Shown here piece after piece: positions 7,262-15,772 of a stretch of 21,157 nt of DNA (position 1 is the first letter of the stretch; each line of letters starts with the position of its first letter). The position numbers were made by a program, and so were the translations under genes. Where the stretch lies: contig SXVG01000137.1 in NCBI GenBank assembly GCA_005791685.1, positions 1 to 21,157 of the forward strand, read 5' to 3'. Origin of the DNA: Methylotenera sp. GTDB lineage: Bacteria > Pseudomonadota > Gammaproteobacteria > Burkholderiales > Methylophilaceae. The notes under the pieces are model-generated. The model was given only the letters and a program-made list of their open reading frames with translations. It searched no databases and was not told the origin of the DNA.

Positions 7262-7281
7262 TACGCGCTTAGAATAAATCG

Positions 7282-7989
7282 CTAGATTCGATGCAAAGTG
7301 GCCGACAAGGATTTTAATTCCTTTTCGGCCATTTTGTAGTCCGGGCATAGGCTGGCCACAATCGCCCAAAATTTAGCCGAGTGGTTCATTTCTTTTAGGT
7401 GCGCCAACTCATGGCAAACCACGTAATTAATAATGTGTGGTGGCGCTTGCAATAAGCGCCAATTCAAACGAATCTCTTTTCTCGAATTGCAACTGCCCCA
7501 ACGCGAACCGGCATTGGATAAAGTCAAGGAGGCGAAATTGGCGCCCAACTTGCTGGAAAAAATTTCCAAGCGCCGAGTAAAGTCCTGCAAGGCTTGTTTT
7601 TTGTACCAAAGGATGACTTTGCGCGCCACCAACTTAGCATCTTGTGGCTGAGGCAGGGCCACAAACAAAAACCCAGGCTCATGCACCACGGCTTTAGACT
7701 GAAGGTCGTGCGCTATCGCCAAGGTCATGTTTTGCCCTAAAAACAATAAAGCCTCACCGTGTTGCCAACGCATGGCAGGCACCTGATTGGCCAGCATGGC
7801 GGCCAATTTTTTACGTACCCAGTCGGCTTTTTGCGCAATAATGCCCTCTAGTTCAGCTTGCGAAATGCGCTTAGGCGCGTGCACAACTAAACCTGTTGCG
7901 GTTATTTTTAAACCCACGCTGCGACGCTGGCGATGGGCTAATTGATAGTGCAGTTGCTCGCCTGAATTTAAAGTTAAGACGTGCGTCAT
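7282..7989 (-). CDS. YgjP-type (DUF45/SprT-like) metallopeptidase
   Basis: A probable zinc-dependent hydrolase of the YgjP family, 235 residues, soluble. The N-terminal half holds the family segment RRSVGLKITATGLVVHAPK. The C-terminal catalytic part has SRWGSCNSRKEIRLNWRL, then HELAH (193-197) with His203 in the following MNHSAKFW as a likely third ligand. The start is the ATG at 7989, whose ATGA overlaps the stop of plsC, implying translational coupling; a longer frame from 8025 would run 40 bases into plsC and adds nothing conserved. It is the last gene of the minus-strand series and converges on ppa. The fold and metal motif are clear; the substrate is not known for the family, and E. coli ygjP has no settled role that I can state. 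Confidence 0.9.
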   Translation of the reverse strand: MTHVLTLNSGEQLHYQLAHRQRRSVGLKITATGLVVHAPKRISQAELEGIIAQKADWVRKKLAAMLANQVPAMRWQHGEALLFLGQNMTLAIAHDLQSKAVVHEPGFLFVALPQPQDAKLVARKVILWYKKQALQDFTRRLEIFSSKLGANFASLTLSNAGSRWGSCNSRKEIRLNWRLLQAPPHIINYVVCHELAHLKEMNHSAKFWAIVASLCPDYKMAEKELKSLSATLHRI

Positions 7990-8693
7990 GCCGCGTTTAA
8001 CACCTGCATTTCCGCTTCTATCCAATTTTCCACTTGCAGATTGAGGGCGTCGGCTTTTAACTGTGTCGTTTGTATCGGTGGCCCTATATGCATTTTAATT
8101 AGACCAGGCTTTTTGATAAAGCCTTTAGGCCAACAACTGCCGGCATTATGCGCCACCGGCAAGACCGGAGTTTGAGTGTGGCAGGCCAGCCATGCCCCAC
8201 CAATATGGTATTTACCACGCTGATTGGGCGCGATGCGCGTGCCTTCAGGAAAAATCACCACCCACAAGCCTTGCGCCAGCCTAGCCTGCCCTTTAGTCAC
8301 CAACTGCTTGAGCGCTTCACGTCCTGAGGCGCGGTTAATGGCAATCGGCGAGGTCATGGCCAAGCCCCAGCCAAAGATAGGAATCCAGAGTAATTCGCGT
8401 TTGAGCACGTACACTTGGGTAGGGAAAATCGCTTGAAAAGCAAAGGTTTCCCAAGTCGATTGGTGTTTAGCCAGAATGATGCAAGCACTGTCAGGCATGT
8501 TTTCTAGGCCGGTAATTTCATGGCGTATATTGCAGGTAATTTTTAACCAGCAAATCATGCTGCGTGCCCAGCCTGAAATAAGACGGTTGCGCGTCACCGG
8601 ATTAAGTGGCCAGGCCAGCAAGGCAATTAAGGTGAAAATAGGTGCGGTAAGCATTTGTCCGATAAAAAACAAACAGGAGCGTAAAAAAAGCAT
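7986..8693 (-). CDS. plsC: 1-acyl-sn-glycerol-3-phosphate acyltransferase
   Basis: It acylates lysophosphatidic acid at position 2 to give phosphatidic acid, an inner-membrane step of phospholipid synthesis. It has 235 residues. Hydrophobic segments near 8-30 anchor it. The catalytic motif is KHQSTWE (His77 to Glu82), where E replaces the more usual D of HX4D, a form I associate with betaproteobacterial members. The glycerophosphate-binding motif FPEGTR is at 148-153, followed by GKYHIGGAWLA. It lies four bases after gmhB and overlaps the next gene by four bases, so gmhB, plsC and the peptidase are one transcription unit. The neighbourhood with gmhB links it to envelope lipid and LPS synthesis. 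Confidence 0.95.
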   Translation of the reverse strand: MLFLRSCLFFIGQMLTAPIFTLIALLAWPLNPVTRNRLISGWARSMICWLKITCNIRHEITGLENMPDSACIILAKHQSTWETFAFQAIFPTQVYVLKRELLWIPIFGWGLAMTSPIAINRASGREALKQLVTKGQARLAQGLWVVIFPEGTRIAPNQRGKYHIGGAWLACHTQTPVLPVAHNAGSCWPKGFIKKPGLIKMHIGPPIQTTQLKADALNLQVENWIEAEMQVLNAA

Positions 8694-8697
8694 GTTG

Positions 8698-9264
8698 CTA
8701 TCCTGAATACGGCGTGTCTATGATGCGCTGTACCGCTGCGGCCAAATCCGCACAGACCCAGGTATTGGCTGGCAAAGCCTGATCTGCGTTGACCTTAGAA
8801 GCAGCCAAGGTCGCTTCACCCTTACCGCTTAAAACTAAAATAGGCTGACAACCAACCGCAGCAAAGGCCTGCAAGTCTCTTAAGGCGTCGCCCACTGCTG
8901 GTACGCCCTGCAATTCCACGGCAAAACGCTTGGCGATGTCTTCTAACATGGCCACATCCGGCTTACGGCAACGGCAATGCTCGTCTGCGGCATGCGGGCA
9001 ATAAAATATGGCATCAATACGACCGCCCAGCACGGCCAATTCGCGGTTCATTTTTTCATGTATGCTGTTTAAGGTGGCCATGTCGAATAGGCCACGGCTG
9101 ATGCCCGATTGATTGGTCACGACCGTCACCCTATAACCGGATTGATTAAGCAGGGCAATCGCCTCCAAACTGCCAGGCAAAGCCAGCCACTCATTGGGAC
9201 TTTTGATGAAATTGGCGGAATCTCGATTAATCACGCCATCCCTATCTAAAATCACTAATTTCAT
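8698..9264 (-). CDS. gmhB: D-glycero-D-manno-heptose 1,7-bisphosphate 7-phosphatase
   Basis: A HAD-superfamily phosphatase removing the 7-phosphate in ADP-heptose synthesis for the LPS inner core. The 188 residues match the family. The nucleophile motif is LDRDGVIN with Asp7 and Asp9, and VTNQSG (49-54) is HAD motif II. A zinc site is formed by Cys89, His91, Cys97 and Cys99 in CPHAADEHCRCRKP, with a shorter loop between His and Cys than in E. coli GmhB. The downstream part has GDALRDLQA for motif IV. It sits between glyS (19 bases upstream) and plsC (four bases downstream), an order common in betaproteobacteria. HisB-type phosphatases are related, but the context and the zinc loop favour GmhB. 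Anomer preference cannot be assigned. Confidence 0.93.
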   Translation of the reverse strand: MKLVILDRDGVINRDSANFIKSPNEWLALPGSLEAIALLNQSGYRVTVVTNQSGISRGLFDMATLNSIHEKMNRELAVLGGRIDAIFYCPHAADEHCRCRKPDVAMLEDIAKRFAVELQGVPAVGDALRDLQAFAAVGCQPILVLSGKGEATLAASKVNADQALPANTWVCADLAAAVQRIIDTPYSG

Positions 9265-9283
9265 CTAGGTCTAGGCCTATGGC

Positions 9284-11386
9284 TTAATTGGCCAACTTGG
9301 ACAAATCGGCAACACGGTTCATGGTTTGATGCAAGGTCGCCAGCAAACCTAAGCGATTGGCTTTGAGTGCTGGGTCGTCGGCATTGACCATGACATTATC
9401 AAAAAAAGCATCGACCGGCGCTTTTAGAACGGCCAGGGCTTTTAAAGAGGCGGTGTAATCGCCCAGTTCAAACAAGCGATTGGCTTCCGGCGCGACCGTC
9501 ATCAATGCCTGATTAAGGGCCATTTCTGCCGGCTCTTGCAATAAGCTGGTCTGCACCGATGCTGGCACGACGGCCTCCACTTTTTTCAGTATATTGCTTA
9601 CACGCTTATTGGCGGCGGCCAATGCCGGCGCCTCAGCCAATTTAGCGAAAGCACGCACCGCTTCTAAACGTTTAGGAATCAAATGGATTTGCTCTGGCAT
9701 TTGACTGAGCACCGCCTCCACCTCAAGTGCGCTATAGCCCTGCTCTTGCATCGTATTAGCCAATCGGTCAAAACAAAATACCGACACCGCCTGACGTGTG
9801 TCAGCACTTACCGTGGCGAAACCGCTGGCGGCACTGGCTAGCAAGGCCGATAAATCCAAGGCTAAATTATTTTCCATGAGCATGCGCAGCACGCCTAGAG
9901 CATGGCGACGTAAACCAAATGGATCTTTATCCCCCGTTGGTTTTTCACCTATGCTGAATAAACCGACCAAGGTCTCCAATTTATCGGCCAAGGCCACCGC
10001 TACGCCGACTGCATTGCGTGGCAGACTGTCGCCGGCAAAACGTGGCTTGTAATGGTCTTCTATGGCAAAGGCCACCGCATCGTCTATGCCTTCGTGTTGC
10101 GCATAATAACGCCCCATGATGCCCTGCAGCTCGGGAAACTCACCCACCATATCGGTGACCAAATCGGCTTTAGCCAAGGTGGCTGCCAATGCCGCTTGTG
10201 CGGCTAAATCTGCGCCGCCTAACTGCATGGCAATGGCTTGCGCAATGGCACTCACCCTGGCCGTGCGCTCGCCTTGCGAGCCCAGTTTATTGTGATACAC
10301 CACTTTATTCAAACTGTCTAAGCGACTGGCCAAGGTTTTTTTACGGTCTTGATCAAAGAAGAATTTAGCATCGGCTAAACGTGGACGCACCACCCGCTCG
10401 TTGCCGCCTATGACGGCGCTGGCATCGTCTGGACTGATGTTGGACACGATCAAAAATTGATTGGTCAACTTAGCCTTAGCATCCAACAAGGGGAAATACT
10501 TTTGATTGGCCTTCATGGTCAAAATCAAACACTCTTGCGGCACTTGCAAATATACGTCTTCAAATTGCCCAAGCAAGACATTGGGGCGTTCAACCAAGGC
10601 GGTCACCTCGTCCAACAAGGCCTCATCAGTAATGGGCTTGAGTTGCTGTTTGGCAGCTGCCTCATTCAATTGCCGTAGAATGTCGGCACGTCGCTCAGCA
10701 AAACTGGCTATCACCGCACCCTCGGTTTTAAGTTGATCGGCGTAGCTGTCGGCATCTTTTATTAAAATGGGCGACACCTTAGCCTCAAAACGATGGCCTT
10801 GGGTTTGCGCGGTCGCCGTCAACCCCAGCGCCGTCACCGGCAACACTTCGTTGCCGTGCATGGCCAACAAGCCATGGGCGGGGCGCACAAAATTAACGTT
10901 GCTCCAACCGTCGGCCAATTGATAGCTCATGACTTTAGGTATGGGCAACTTGGTGATGGCCTCCGTTAAAGCCAATTGCAAGCCATCTTTAAGGGCCAGG
11001 CCTTTTTGCATAATCTCTATAAATAAAGCCTCGTTTTTACCGTCCATTTGCCGACTAAGCTGTTGCACGGCGGATTCGTCTAAGCCCAGGCCATTTAAAC
11101 GCTTAATTAAAGCTGGGCTGGCCAGTCCATTTGCATCCAAGCCTACACTGACAGGCATGAGTTTTTGCACGCTGGTTTTATCGGCGGCCACGGCCAGTAT
11201 GTTGCTGGCATGCATCGCCAAACGACGCGGCGTGGCGTAAGCGGTTAATACGCTATCCTGGCCAGCCAAGCCTTGTGCTTGCAAATGTTCAAACAAGATT
11301 TCAGCAAAGGCCAGTCCCAGTTTGTTTAATGCCTTGGGTGGCAACTCTTCAACAAACAATTCTACTAATAGGTTTTTTTGACTCAT
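9284..11386 (-). CDS. glyS: Glycyl-tRNA synthetase beta subunit
   Basis: The beta subunit of the bacterial alpha2beta2 glycyl-tRNA synthetase binds tRNA(Gly) and is needed for charging by the alpha subunit. The 700 residues match the family (E. coli 689). It begins LLVELFVEELPPKAL, continues with ATPRRLAMH, AHGLLAMHG, FPLLDAKAKLTNQFLIVSNI, VRPRLADAKFFFDQDRKK and KADLVTDMVGEFPELQGIMGRYYA. It ends in the DALR-like anticodon-binding helix bundle with PVDAFFDNVMVNADDPALKANRL. The ATG overlaps the glyQ stop as ATGA, so the subunits are translationally coupled. A run of seven A follows the third codon; the frame is intact. gmhB follows after 19 bases. Confidence 0.98.
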   Translation of the reverse strand: MSQKNLLVELFVEELPPKALNKLGLAFAEILFEHLQAQGLAGQDSVLTAYATPRRLAMHASNILAVAADKTSVQKLMPVSVGLDANGLASPALIKRLNGLGLDESAVQQLSRQMDGKNEALFIEIMQKGLALKDGLQLALTEAITKLPIPKVMSYQLADGWSNVNFVRPAHGLLAMHGNEVLPVTALGLTATAQTQGHRFEAKVSPILIKDADSYADQLKTEGAVIASFAERRADILRQLNEAAAKQQLKPITDEALLDEVTALVERPNVLLGQFEDVYLQVPQECLILTMKANQKYFPLLDAKAKLTNQFLIVSNISPDDASAVIGGNERVVRPRLADAKFFFDQDRKKTLASRLDSLNKVVYHNKLGSQGERTARVSAIAQAIAMQLGGADLAAQAALAATLAKADLVTDMVGEFPELQGIMGRYYAQHEGIDDAVAFAIEDHYKPRFAGDSLPRNAVGVAVALADKLETLVGLFSIGEKPTGDKDPFGLRRHALGVLRMLMENNLALDLSALLASAASGFATVSADTRQAVSVFCFDRLANTMQEQGYSALEVEAVLSQMPEQIHLIPKRLEAVRAFAKLAEAPALAAANKRVSNILKKVEAVVPASVQTSLLQEPAEMALNQALMTVAPEANRLFELGDYTASLKALAVLKAPVDAFFDNVMVNADDPALKANRLGLLATLHQTMNRVADLSKLAN

Positions 11387-12321
11387 GCGGCAGCTTTCTT
11401 AGCTAAATCGGTTAACACTTCATCCGCCCAATCTTTGGGCGCCATAGGAAAGCCTAAACGGGCACGGCTATCTAAATAACTGGCCGCCACCGATCTGGCC
11501 AGATTGCGTATACGTCCTATGTAGCCAGCGCGTTCGGTGACCGAAATGGCCCCGCGGGCATCCAGCAAGTTAAAGGTATGGGCGGCTTTTAGCACTTGCT
11601 CGTAAGCCGGCAAGGCCAATTGATTTTCCATCAAATGCTGGGCTTGCTTTTCGTGCGCAGCAAAAGCGCTGAATAAAAAATCCGCATCCGAGTGTTCAAA
11701 GTTGTAGGCCGATTGTTCTTTTTCATTTTGCAAATAGACGTCACCGTAACTTAAACGCTCCCCGTTCGGCCCGTTGGTCCAAGTTAAGTCATAGACATTA
11801 TCCACGCCTTGCAAATACATGGCTAAACGCTCTAAGCCGTAGGTGATTTCACCGGTAATCGGTTTGCAATTGATGCCGCCTACTTGCTGGAAATAGGTAA
11901 ACTGTGTGACTTCCATGCCATTTAACCAGACTTCCCAGCCCAAGCCCCAAGCACCTAAAGTGGGGTTCTCCCAATCGTCTTCAACAAAGCGGATGTCGTT
12001 CTTTTTTAAATCAAAACCCAAAGCAGCTAAGGAGCCTAGATAGAGTTCTAAGATATCGGCAGGTGCAGGTTTTAACACCACCTGAAACTGATAGTAGTGC
12101 TGCAAGCGGTTAGGATTCTCGCCATAACGCCCGTCTTTAGGGCGACGACTGGGCTGCACATAAGCCGCTTTCCAAGGCTCAGGCCCTAAAGAGCGCAAAA
12201 AGGTGGCGGTGTGTGAGGTGCCGGCCCCCACTTCCATGTCGTAGGGTTGCAACAAGGCGCAACCGCGATCCGACCAATAGGTTTGTAGGGTGAGTATAAT
12301 TTGTTGAAAAGTAAGCGCCAT
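11383..12321 (-). CDS. glyQ: Glycyl-tRNA synthetase alpha subunit
   Basis: The alpha subunit carries the class II catalytic site that activates glycine and charges tRNA(Gly). It opens with FQQIILTLQTYWSDRGCALLQPYDMEVGAGTSHTATFLRSLGPEPW, then QPSRRPKDGRYGENPNR, DWENPTLGAWGLGWEVWLNGMEVTQFTYFQQ and ITYGLERLAMYLQ, the standard order. With the ATG at 12321 it has 312 residues, near the usual 300. A TTG at 12342 would add seven residues not typical of the family. No strong ribosome binding site is seen before either. It lies about 50 bases after lnt and overlaps glyS by four bases. Heterotetrameric GlyRS is the usual proteobacterial type. Confidence 0.97.
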   Translation of the reverse strand: MALTFQQIILTLQTYWSDRGCALLQPYDMEVGAGTSHTATFLRSLGPEPWKAAYVQPSRRPKDGRYGENPNRLQHYYQFQVVLKPAPADILELYLGSLAALGFDLKKNDIRFVEDDWENPTLGAWGLGWEVWLNGMEVTQFTYFQQVGGINCKPITGEITYGLERLAMYLQGVDNVYDLTWTNGPNGERLSYGDVYLQNEKEQSAYNFEHSDADFLFSAFAAHEKQAQHLMENQLALPAYEQVLKAAHTFNLLDARGAISVTERAGYIGRIRNLARSVAASYLDSRARLGFPMAPKDWADEVLTDLAKKAAA

Positions 12322-12371
12322 GGTCTGTCGTTTCAGTTGCAATTCAAGTCACAACGAGCAAAGCATGAATT

Positions 12372-13883
12372 TTACTTTGTTTTAGCTGGTCTTGCCAAAA
12401 AATTAGGCACAAAAATAGCCAGCAAGCCGATAAAACTCAGCAGCAAAAATAAGTAATTGCCAAAACGTATATACGGCGTGCTGCCAGCATAGCCTTGCGC
12501 CAGCACCTCTAGGCTGCTCACGCTAAAATGCGGGGCATGGGCCAGCACTTGACCGTGCCTATCTATCATGGCGGTCGCCCCGGTGTTGGTGGCACGCAAT
12601 ACCGTACGACCGGTTTCCATGGCGCGCGCCTGCGAAAACTGCAAATGCTGATCGGCCGCGATGGACTGCCCATACCAAGCATCGTTACTGACATTGACCA
12701 ATAAACTGGCAGCGGGCAATTGCCGAATAATTTCTTCACCAAACACGTCTTCATAACAAATATTAATCGCCACCCTCTGCCCGGCGATTTGCATAGGCTG
12801 CGGTTTGAACGTGCCCCGCGATAAATCGCTTAAGGGCATATTCAGCCAATCACGGTAGACCCAAGCGAACACCGCTTTGAATGGAATGAATTCACCGAAC
12901 GGCACCAAATGCGACTTGCGATAAGCCTCAGGCTTGGCGCTGGCCATATTGAGCATGCTGTTAAAATAATGCCCTTGTTCGTGTTCAATTACGCCGGCTA
13001 AAACCGCCCCATTGTTTCTCTTGGCCAGCGCCGTGATGCGCGTTTTGAATTCGTCCGGCAAGCTACTGGACAACATGGGCAACGCCGTTTCTGGCATGAC
13101 AATCAACTGCGCGTCACTGACCTCAGCCATGCGCAAATAGCGATTTAAAGTTTGCTCGACCATGTCTGGCGACCATTTTAAATCTTGCGCGATATTGCCT
13201 TGCAACAAAGCCACTTTAATCGGTGCAGACCAGGCTTGGGTCCATTCCAGCTGTTTTAATACCCCACCCAATACGCTCATGGCCAGCACGGCATACATCA
13301 GCGGTCGCCTAAGTGGCGCTTGTGGTCTAAAGCAGTAAGCCGCAGCGCAGGCCAGCGCGACCGTTATCAGCGACACGCCATACACCCCGATAATCGGCAT
13401 AAAACCCGCCAATGGGCTGGTCGGCACTTGACTGTAACCCATGCTCAACCAAGGAAAACCAGTGAAAACCCAGCCGCGCGTCCAGTCGGACAGCGCCCAC
13501 AATATCGGTATGGCCATGAGCAATTGTACGGATTGTGGTTTAGCTATTTTCAAACTGAGCCAACCTACCAAAGCGGGGAATAGCGCCATAAACGCACAAA
13601 GCAAGAAGGTAGCCAAGGCCGCCATCCACATAGGCATGTGACCGAAATCGTGCAGGCTGATGTAGATCCAGTATATGCCAAAGCAGAACAAGCCTAGGCC
13701 ATAAGAAAAGCCGGCAAATGCGGCTTGCTTAGGGCTGTCGCATTGCCCCCAAACATAACACAAGGCGGCTAAGGAGAGCAGGCTAACAGGGTATAAGTAA
13801 AAGGGCGCGAAACCCAGCACACAGGTGGCGCCCAATAAAAATAAAAACAAGGGATGGAATAAAATGGAAGGGCGACTTTGCAT
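12372..13883 (-). CDS. lnt: Apolipoprotein N-acyltransferase
   Basis: This inner-membrane enzyme adds the third acyl chain to the N-terminal cysteine of lipoproteins, the last step of their maturation. At 503 residues it has family length. Several transmembrane helices cover about 1-215, with a last one at 476-495. Between them lies the nitrilase-like periplasmic domain with the triad Glu265 (VMPETALPM), Lys323 (YRKSHLVPFGEFIP) and Cys376 (INICYEDVFGEE), lining up with E267, K335 and C387 of the E. coli enzyme. Upstream is a small exported protein gene rather than corC, its usual neighbour. A promoter-like TTGCGG-N18-TACAAT ends seven bases before the ATG, and no ribosome binding site is seen, so a leaderless or near-leaderless message is possible. 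Confidence 0.97.
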   Translation of the reverse strand: MQSRPSILFHPLFLFLLGATCVLGFAPFYLYPVSLLSLAALCYVWGQCDSPKQAAFAGFSYGLGLFCFGIYWIYISLHDFGHMPMWMAALATFLLCAFMALFPALVGWLSLKIAKPQSVQLLMAIPILWALSDWTRGWVFTGFPWLSMGYSQVPTSPLAGFMPIIGVYGVSLITVALACAAAYCFRPQAPLRRPLMYAVLAMSVLGGVLKQLEWTQAWSAPIKVALLQGNIAQDLKWSPDMVEQTLNRYLRMAEVSDAQLIVMPETALPMLSSSLPDEFKTRITALAKRNNGAVLAGVIEHEQGHYFNSMLNMASAKPEAYRKSHLVPFGEFIPFKAVFAWVYRDWLNMPLSDLSRGTFKPQPMQIAGQRVAINICYEDVFGEEIIRQLPAASLLVNVSNDAWYGQSIAADQHLQFSQARAMETGRTVLRATNTGATAMIDRHGQVLAHAPHFSVSSLEVLAQGYAGSTPYIRFGNYLFLLLSFIGLLAIFVPNFLARPAKTK

Positions 13884-13890
13884 GGGCTAA

Positions 13891-13920
13891 ATTGTAGCCT
13901 GTTATGCCCCTTAACCGCAA
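13891..13920 (-). promoter_or_regulatory. Predicted promoter of lnt
   Basis: On the minus strand TTGCGG (13920-13915), an 18-base spacer and TACAAT (13896-13891) lie directly before lnt. The expected start falls at about 13884-13883, on the A of the ATG. Only sequence matches support it. Confidence 0.45.
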
Positions 13921-13927
13921 AGCAATA

Positions 13928-13948
13928 CGCCGGCTTTAACTGCTGGCG
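13928..13948 (-). terminator. Possible weak terminator hairpin upstream of lnt
   Basis: CGCCGGC (13928-13934) and GCTGGCG (13942-13948) form an imperfect seven-base stem just after the stop of the small exported gene. The following minus-strand bases (TATTGCTTTG) are only mildly T-rich, so termination would be inefficient if real. Confidence 0.3.
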
Positions 13949-13954
13949 CGTGCT

Positions 13955-14344
13955 TTATTCCGGCTTACTGAGTAGGTCGTATTTTTTAACGGTGTCTGCG
14001 CCTTCACTGCCATCGTTATTGATAAATACCACTTGCACCACTTTATTATCAATGAAATCCAACTCAGTGGTTGCATAATAACTGCCATCAGCAGCCGTAT
14101 TAATGTAGTGGTATTGCCAAATGGAGGCGACTATTTTGCCAGTGTTTTTTACTTTAACGTCGTCGGCTTTGGCTGGCTCGCCGAATTGGTCTATGATTTT
14201 GGCTTTGTCAAAGCCATTAATGGCAGCAACAAAATCTTTTTCTAGCGTGGGGATGTCCAATACGGCTGGCACTTCCTCAGCCTGAAGCGCCGACATAAGA
14301 AACACCGAACTTAAGAACGCCCCTAGCAATGCGCTGCATTTCAT
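13955..14344 (-). CDS. Small exported protein, possible BamE/SmpA-like fold
   Basis: A 129-residue protein I do not recognise. The ATG at 14344 is chosen because GGAG sits six bases upstream; a TTG at 14356 would only add four residues. Residues 1-22 are a signal peptide (hydrophobic core from about 5 to 20, cleavage probable after SALQA), with no lipobox, so it should be periplasmic and soluble. The mature part is acidic with a helix-rich start, then IIDQFGEP, SIWQYHY and TTELDFIDNKVVQVVFIN. This pattern of a helical start, a short GxP turn, an aromatic strand and a final LDF...VVxVVF strand resembles small BamE/SmpA-like domains, but that is inference only. It lies between corC and lnt, genes that are normally adjacent. 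Confidence 0.8.
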   Translation of the reverse strand: MKCSALLGAFLSSVFLMSALQAEEVPAVLDIPTLEKDFVAAINGFDKAKIIDQFGEPAKADDVKVKNTGKIVASIWQYHYINTAADGSYYATTELDFIDNKVVQVVFINNDGSEGADTVKKYDLLSKPE

Positions 14345-14454
14345 GACCGACTCCAATCTGGAAAAAACGACTTTTAAATTACGCGATTGCTGTGAGCCAG
14401 CAACGATAAAATAAGTTCAATTACAGAGTTTAGCCTGGCCAGCTTAAGGCATAA

Positions 14455-15294
14455 CTAAGGCGGCGCCTCTTGCTCAGCCAACACTTCCAACATCAGGCTG
14501 TGCAAGCGACGGCTGTCGGCGCGCAATACTTTAAAACGCAAACCACTGAAGGTGATTTCATCGTCTCGTTTAGGCAGGTGTCCAAACTGCTGTACGACTA
14601 AGCCACCTATGGTAGAAAATTCCTCGTCGCTTAATTGGCTGCCTATGATTTCATTAAAATCAGCAATTTCCGTCAGGGCTTTTACCCGGTATTGGCCATC
14701 GGCATTTTGTATGATGTTGTCTTCTTCTTCGTCGTAATCGTACTCGTCTTCAATTTCGCCAACAATTTGCTCGAGCACGTCTTCTATGGTCACCATGCCG
14801 GCCACGCCGCCGTACTCATCGACCACGATAGCAATGTGATTGCGATTGCCACGGAATTCTTTCAACAAAATATTCAAACGCTTAGACTCGGGGATAAACA
14901 CTGCCGGACGCAACATGTCGCGCACTTCAAAATCTTCGCCGGCGTAGTAACGCAACAAATCTTTGGCTAATAAAATACCGATGACATCGTTCTTATCGTC
15001 TTCTATCACCGGAAAACGCGAGTGCGCCGTTTCAATGACGTGCGGGATAAAGGTTTCAGGGGGGTGGGTGATGTCGATGACATCCATTTGTGAGCGCGGG
15101 ATCATGATGTCACGCACTTGCATTTCACTTACTTGCAACACGCCCTCTATCATGGCGAGTGAATCTGCATCCATCAAACTGTTTTCGTATGCGCCATGCA
15201 ACAGTGCCACAAGCTGCTCGCGATCTTCGGGTTCGCGCATTAAAAAATGACTTAAACGTTCTAGTAAACTGGGTTTTTCCGACTCGTCGGCCAT
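14455..15294 (-). CDS. corC: CorC/YbeX family CBS-domain protein
   Basis: A cytoplasmic protein with two CBS domains and a C-terminal CorC/HlyC domain. Relatives are linked to magnesium/cobalt efflux and, as YbeX, to ribosome homeostasis together with YbeY and YbeZ. With the ATG at 15294 it has 279 residues. The N-terminal part contains EPEDREQLVALL and MIEGVLQVSEMQVRDIMIPRSQMDVID, the lead-in to the first CBS domain. VVDEYGGVAGMVTIEDVLEQIVGEIEDEYD closes the second, followed by the CorC/HlyC domain from about 195 with STIGGLVVQQFGHLPKRDDEI. AGGA lies eight bases before this ATG, and it begins ten bases after the ybeY stop. An earlier ATG at 15330 would overlap ybeY by 26 bases and is less likely. 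Confidence 0.95.
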   Translation of the reverse strand: MADESEKPSLLERLSHFLMREPEDREQLVALLHGAYENSLMDADSLAMIEGVLQVSEMQVRDIMIPRSQMDVIDITHPPETFIPHVIETAHSRFPVIEDDKNDVIGILLAKDLLRYYAGEDFEVRDMLRPAVFIPESKRLNILLKEFRGNRNHIAIVVDEYGGVAGMVTIEDVLEQIVGEIEDEYDYDEEEDNIIQNADGQYRVKALTEIADFNEIIGSQLSDEEFSTIGGLVVQQFGHLPKRDDEITFSGLRFKVLRADSRRLHSLMLEVLAEQEAPP

Positions 15295-15304
15295 GGCAGG
15301 CGTC

Positions 15305-15742
15305 CTAGGTAATGAGATAGGGGTCAGCATACCCTAATTTTGTGACAATTGCAGTCTCTATGCTTTCCATCAAAGCCGCTTGAGCCTCATTTTCATGGTC
15401 GTAGCCGTGCAAATGCAAAATGCCGTGCACGGTCAAATGTGCATAATGCGCTATCAAGGACTTCTGTTGCGCAGTCGCTTCGCTCGCCACCACCGGCGCG
15501 CAAATAATAATGTCACCGATTAAATGCGGCTCATCGCTTAAAGGAAAAGTCAGCACATTGGTGGCATAGTCTTTACCCCGGTAACTTTTATTAAGGGCAC
15601 GCCCTTCGGCTTCATCGACTAGGCGTATAGTGACTTCTGTGTCGATCCGTAGCGCGGCATGCACCCAAGAACGAAACTGCGCTCGACTGGGTAAATGGCC
15701 CTGCTCACTGGCGTATTGAACGGCTAATTTCAGCGCAGGCAT
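15305..15742 (-). CDS. ybeY: Endoribonuclease YbeY (rRNA maturation factor)
   Basis: A zinc-dependent metalloprotein needed for 16S rRNA 3' end maturation and ribosome quality control. It has 145 residues, as usual. The metal motif is HGILHLHGYDH with His106, His110 and His116. The conserved LNKSYRGKDYATNVLTFP and GDIIICAPVV lie before it. It starts 30 bases after the PsiE-family gene, with no strong ribosome binding site visible, and is followed ten bases later by corC. In most proteobacteria it directly follows ybeZ; here one gene has come between them. Confidence 0.96.
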   Translation of the reverse strand: MPALKLAVQYASEQGHLPSRAQFRSWVHAALRIDTEVTIRLVDEAEGRALNKSYRGKDYATNVLTFPLSDEPHLIGDIIICAPVVASEATAQQKSLIAHYAHLTVHGILHLHGYDHENEAQAALMESIETAIVTKLGYADPYLIT

Positions 15743-15772
15743 AGCTTAGGCAATTTTAGGCACATGCGCTCA

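Noticed and set aside
7990..8025. Twelve-residue N-terminal extension of the YgjP-like gene
   Set aside because: It overlaps the end of plsC and shows no conserved sequence, whereas the ATG at 7989 forms a standard ATGA overlap.
9284..11386. A7 tract near the glyS start as a programmed frameshift
   Set aside because: The frame is intact through the whole 700-residue protein and no second product or slippery-site structure is seen.
12322..12342. TTG start for glyQ seven codons upstream
   Set aside because: No better ribosome binding site, and the family begins near the ATG at 12321.
14387..14403. TTGCTG/CAGCAA hairpin after corC as an intrinsic terminator
   Set aside because: The stem is only six bases and on the minus strand no T-run follows directly; the nearest T-run is about 20 bases further on.
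15295..15330. Earlier ATG for corC
   Set aside because: It would overlap ybeY by 26 bases. The ATG at 15294 has AGGA at proper distance and matches the family start better.
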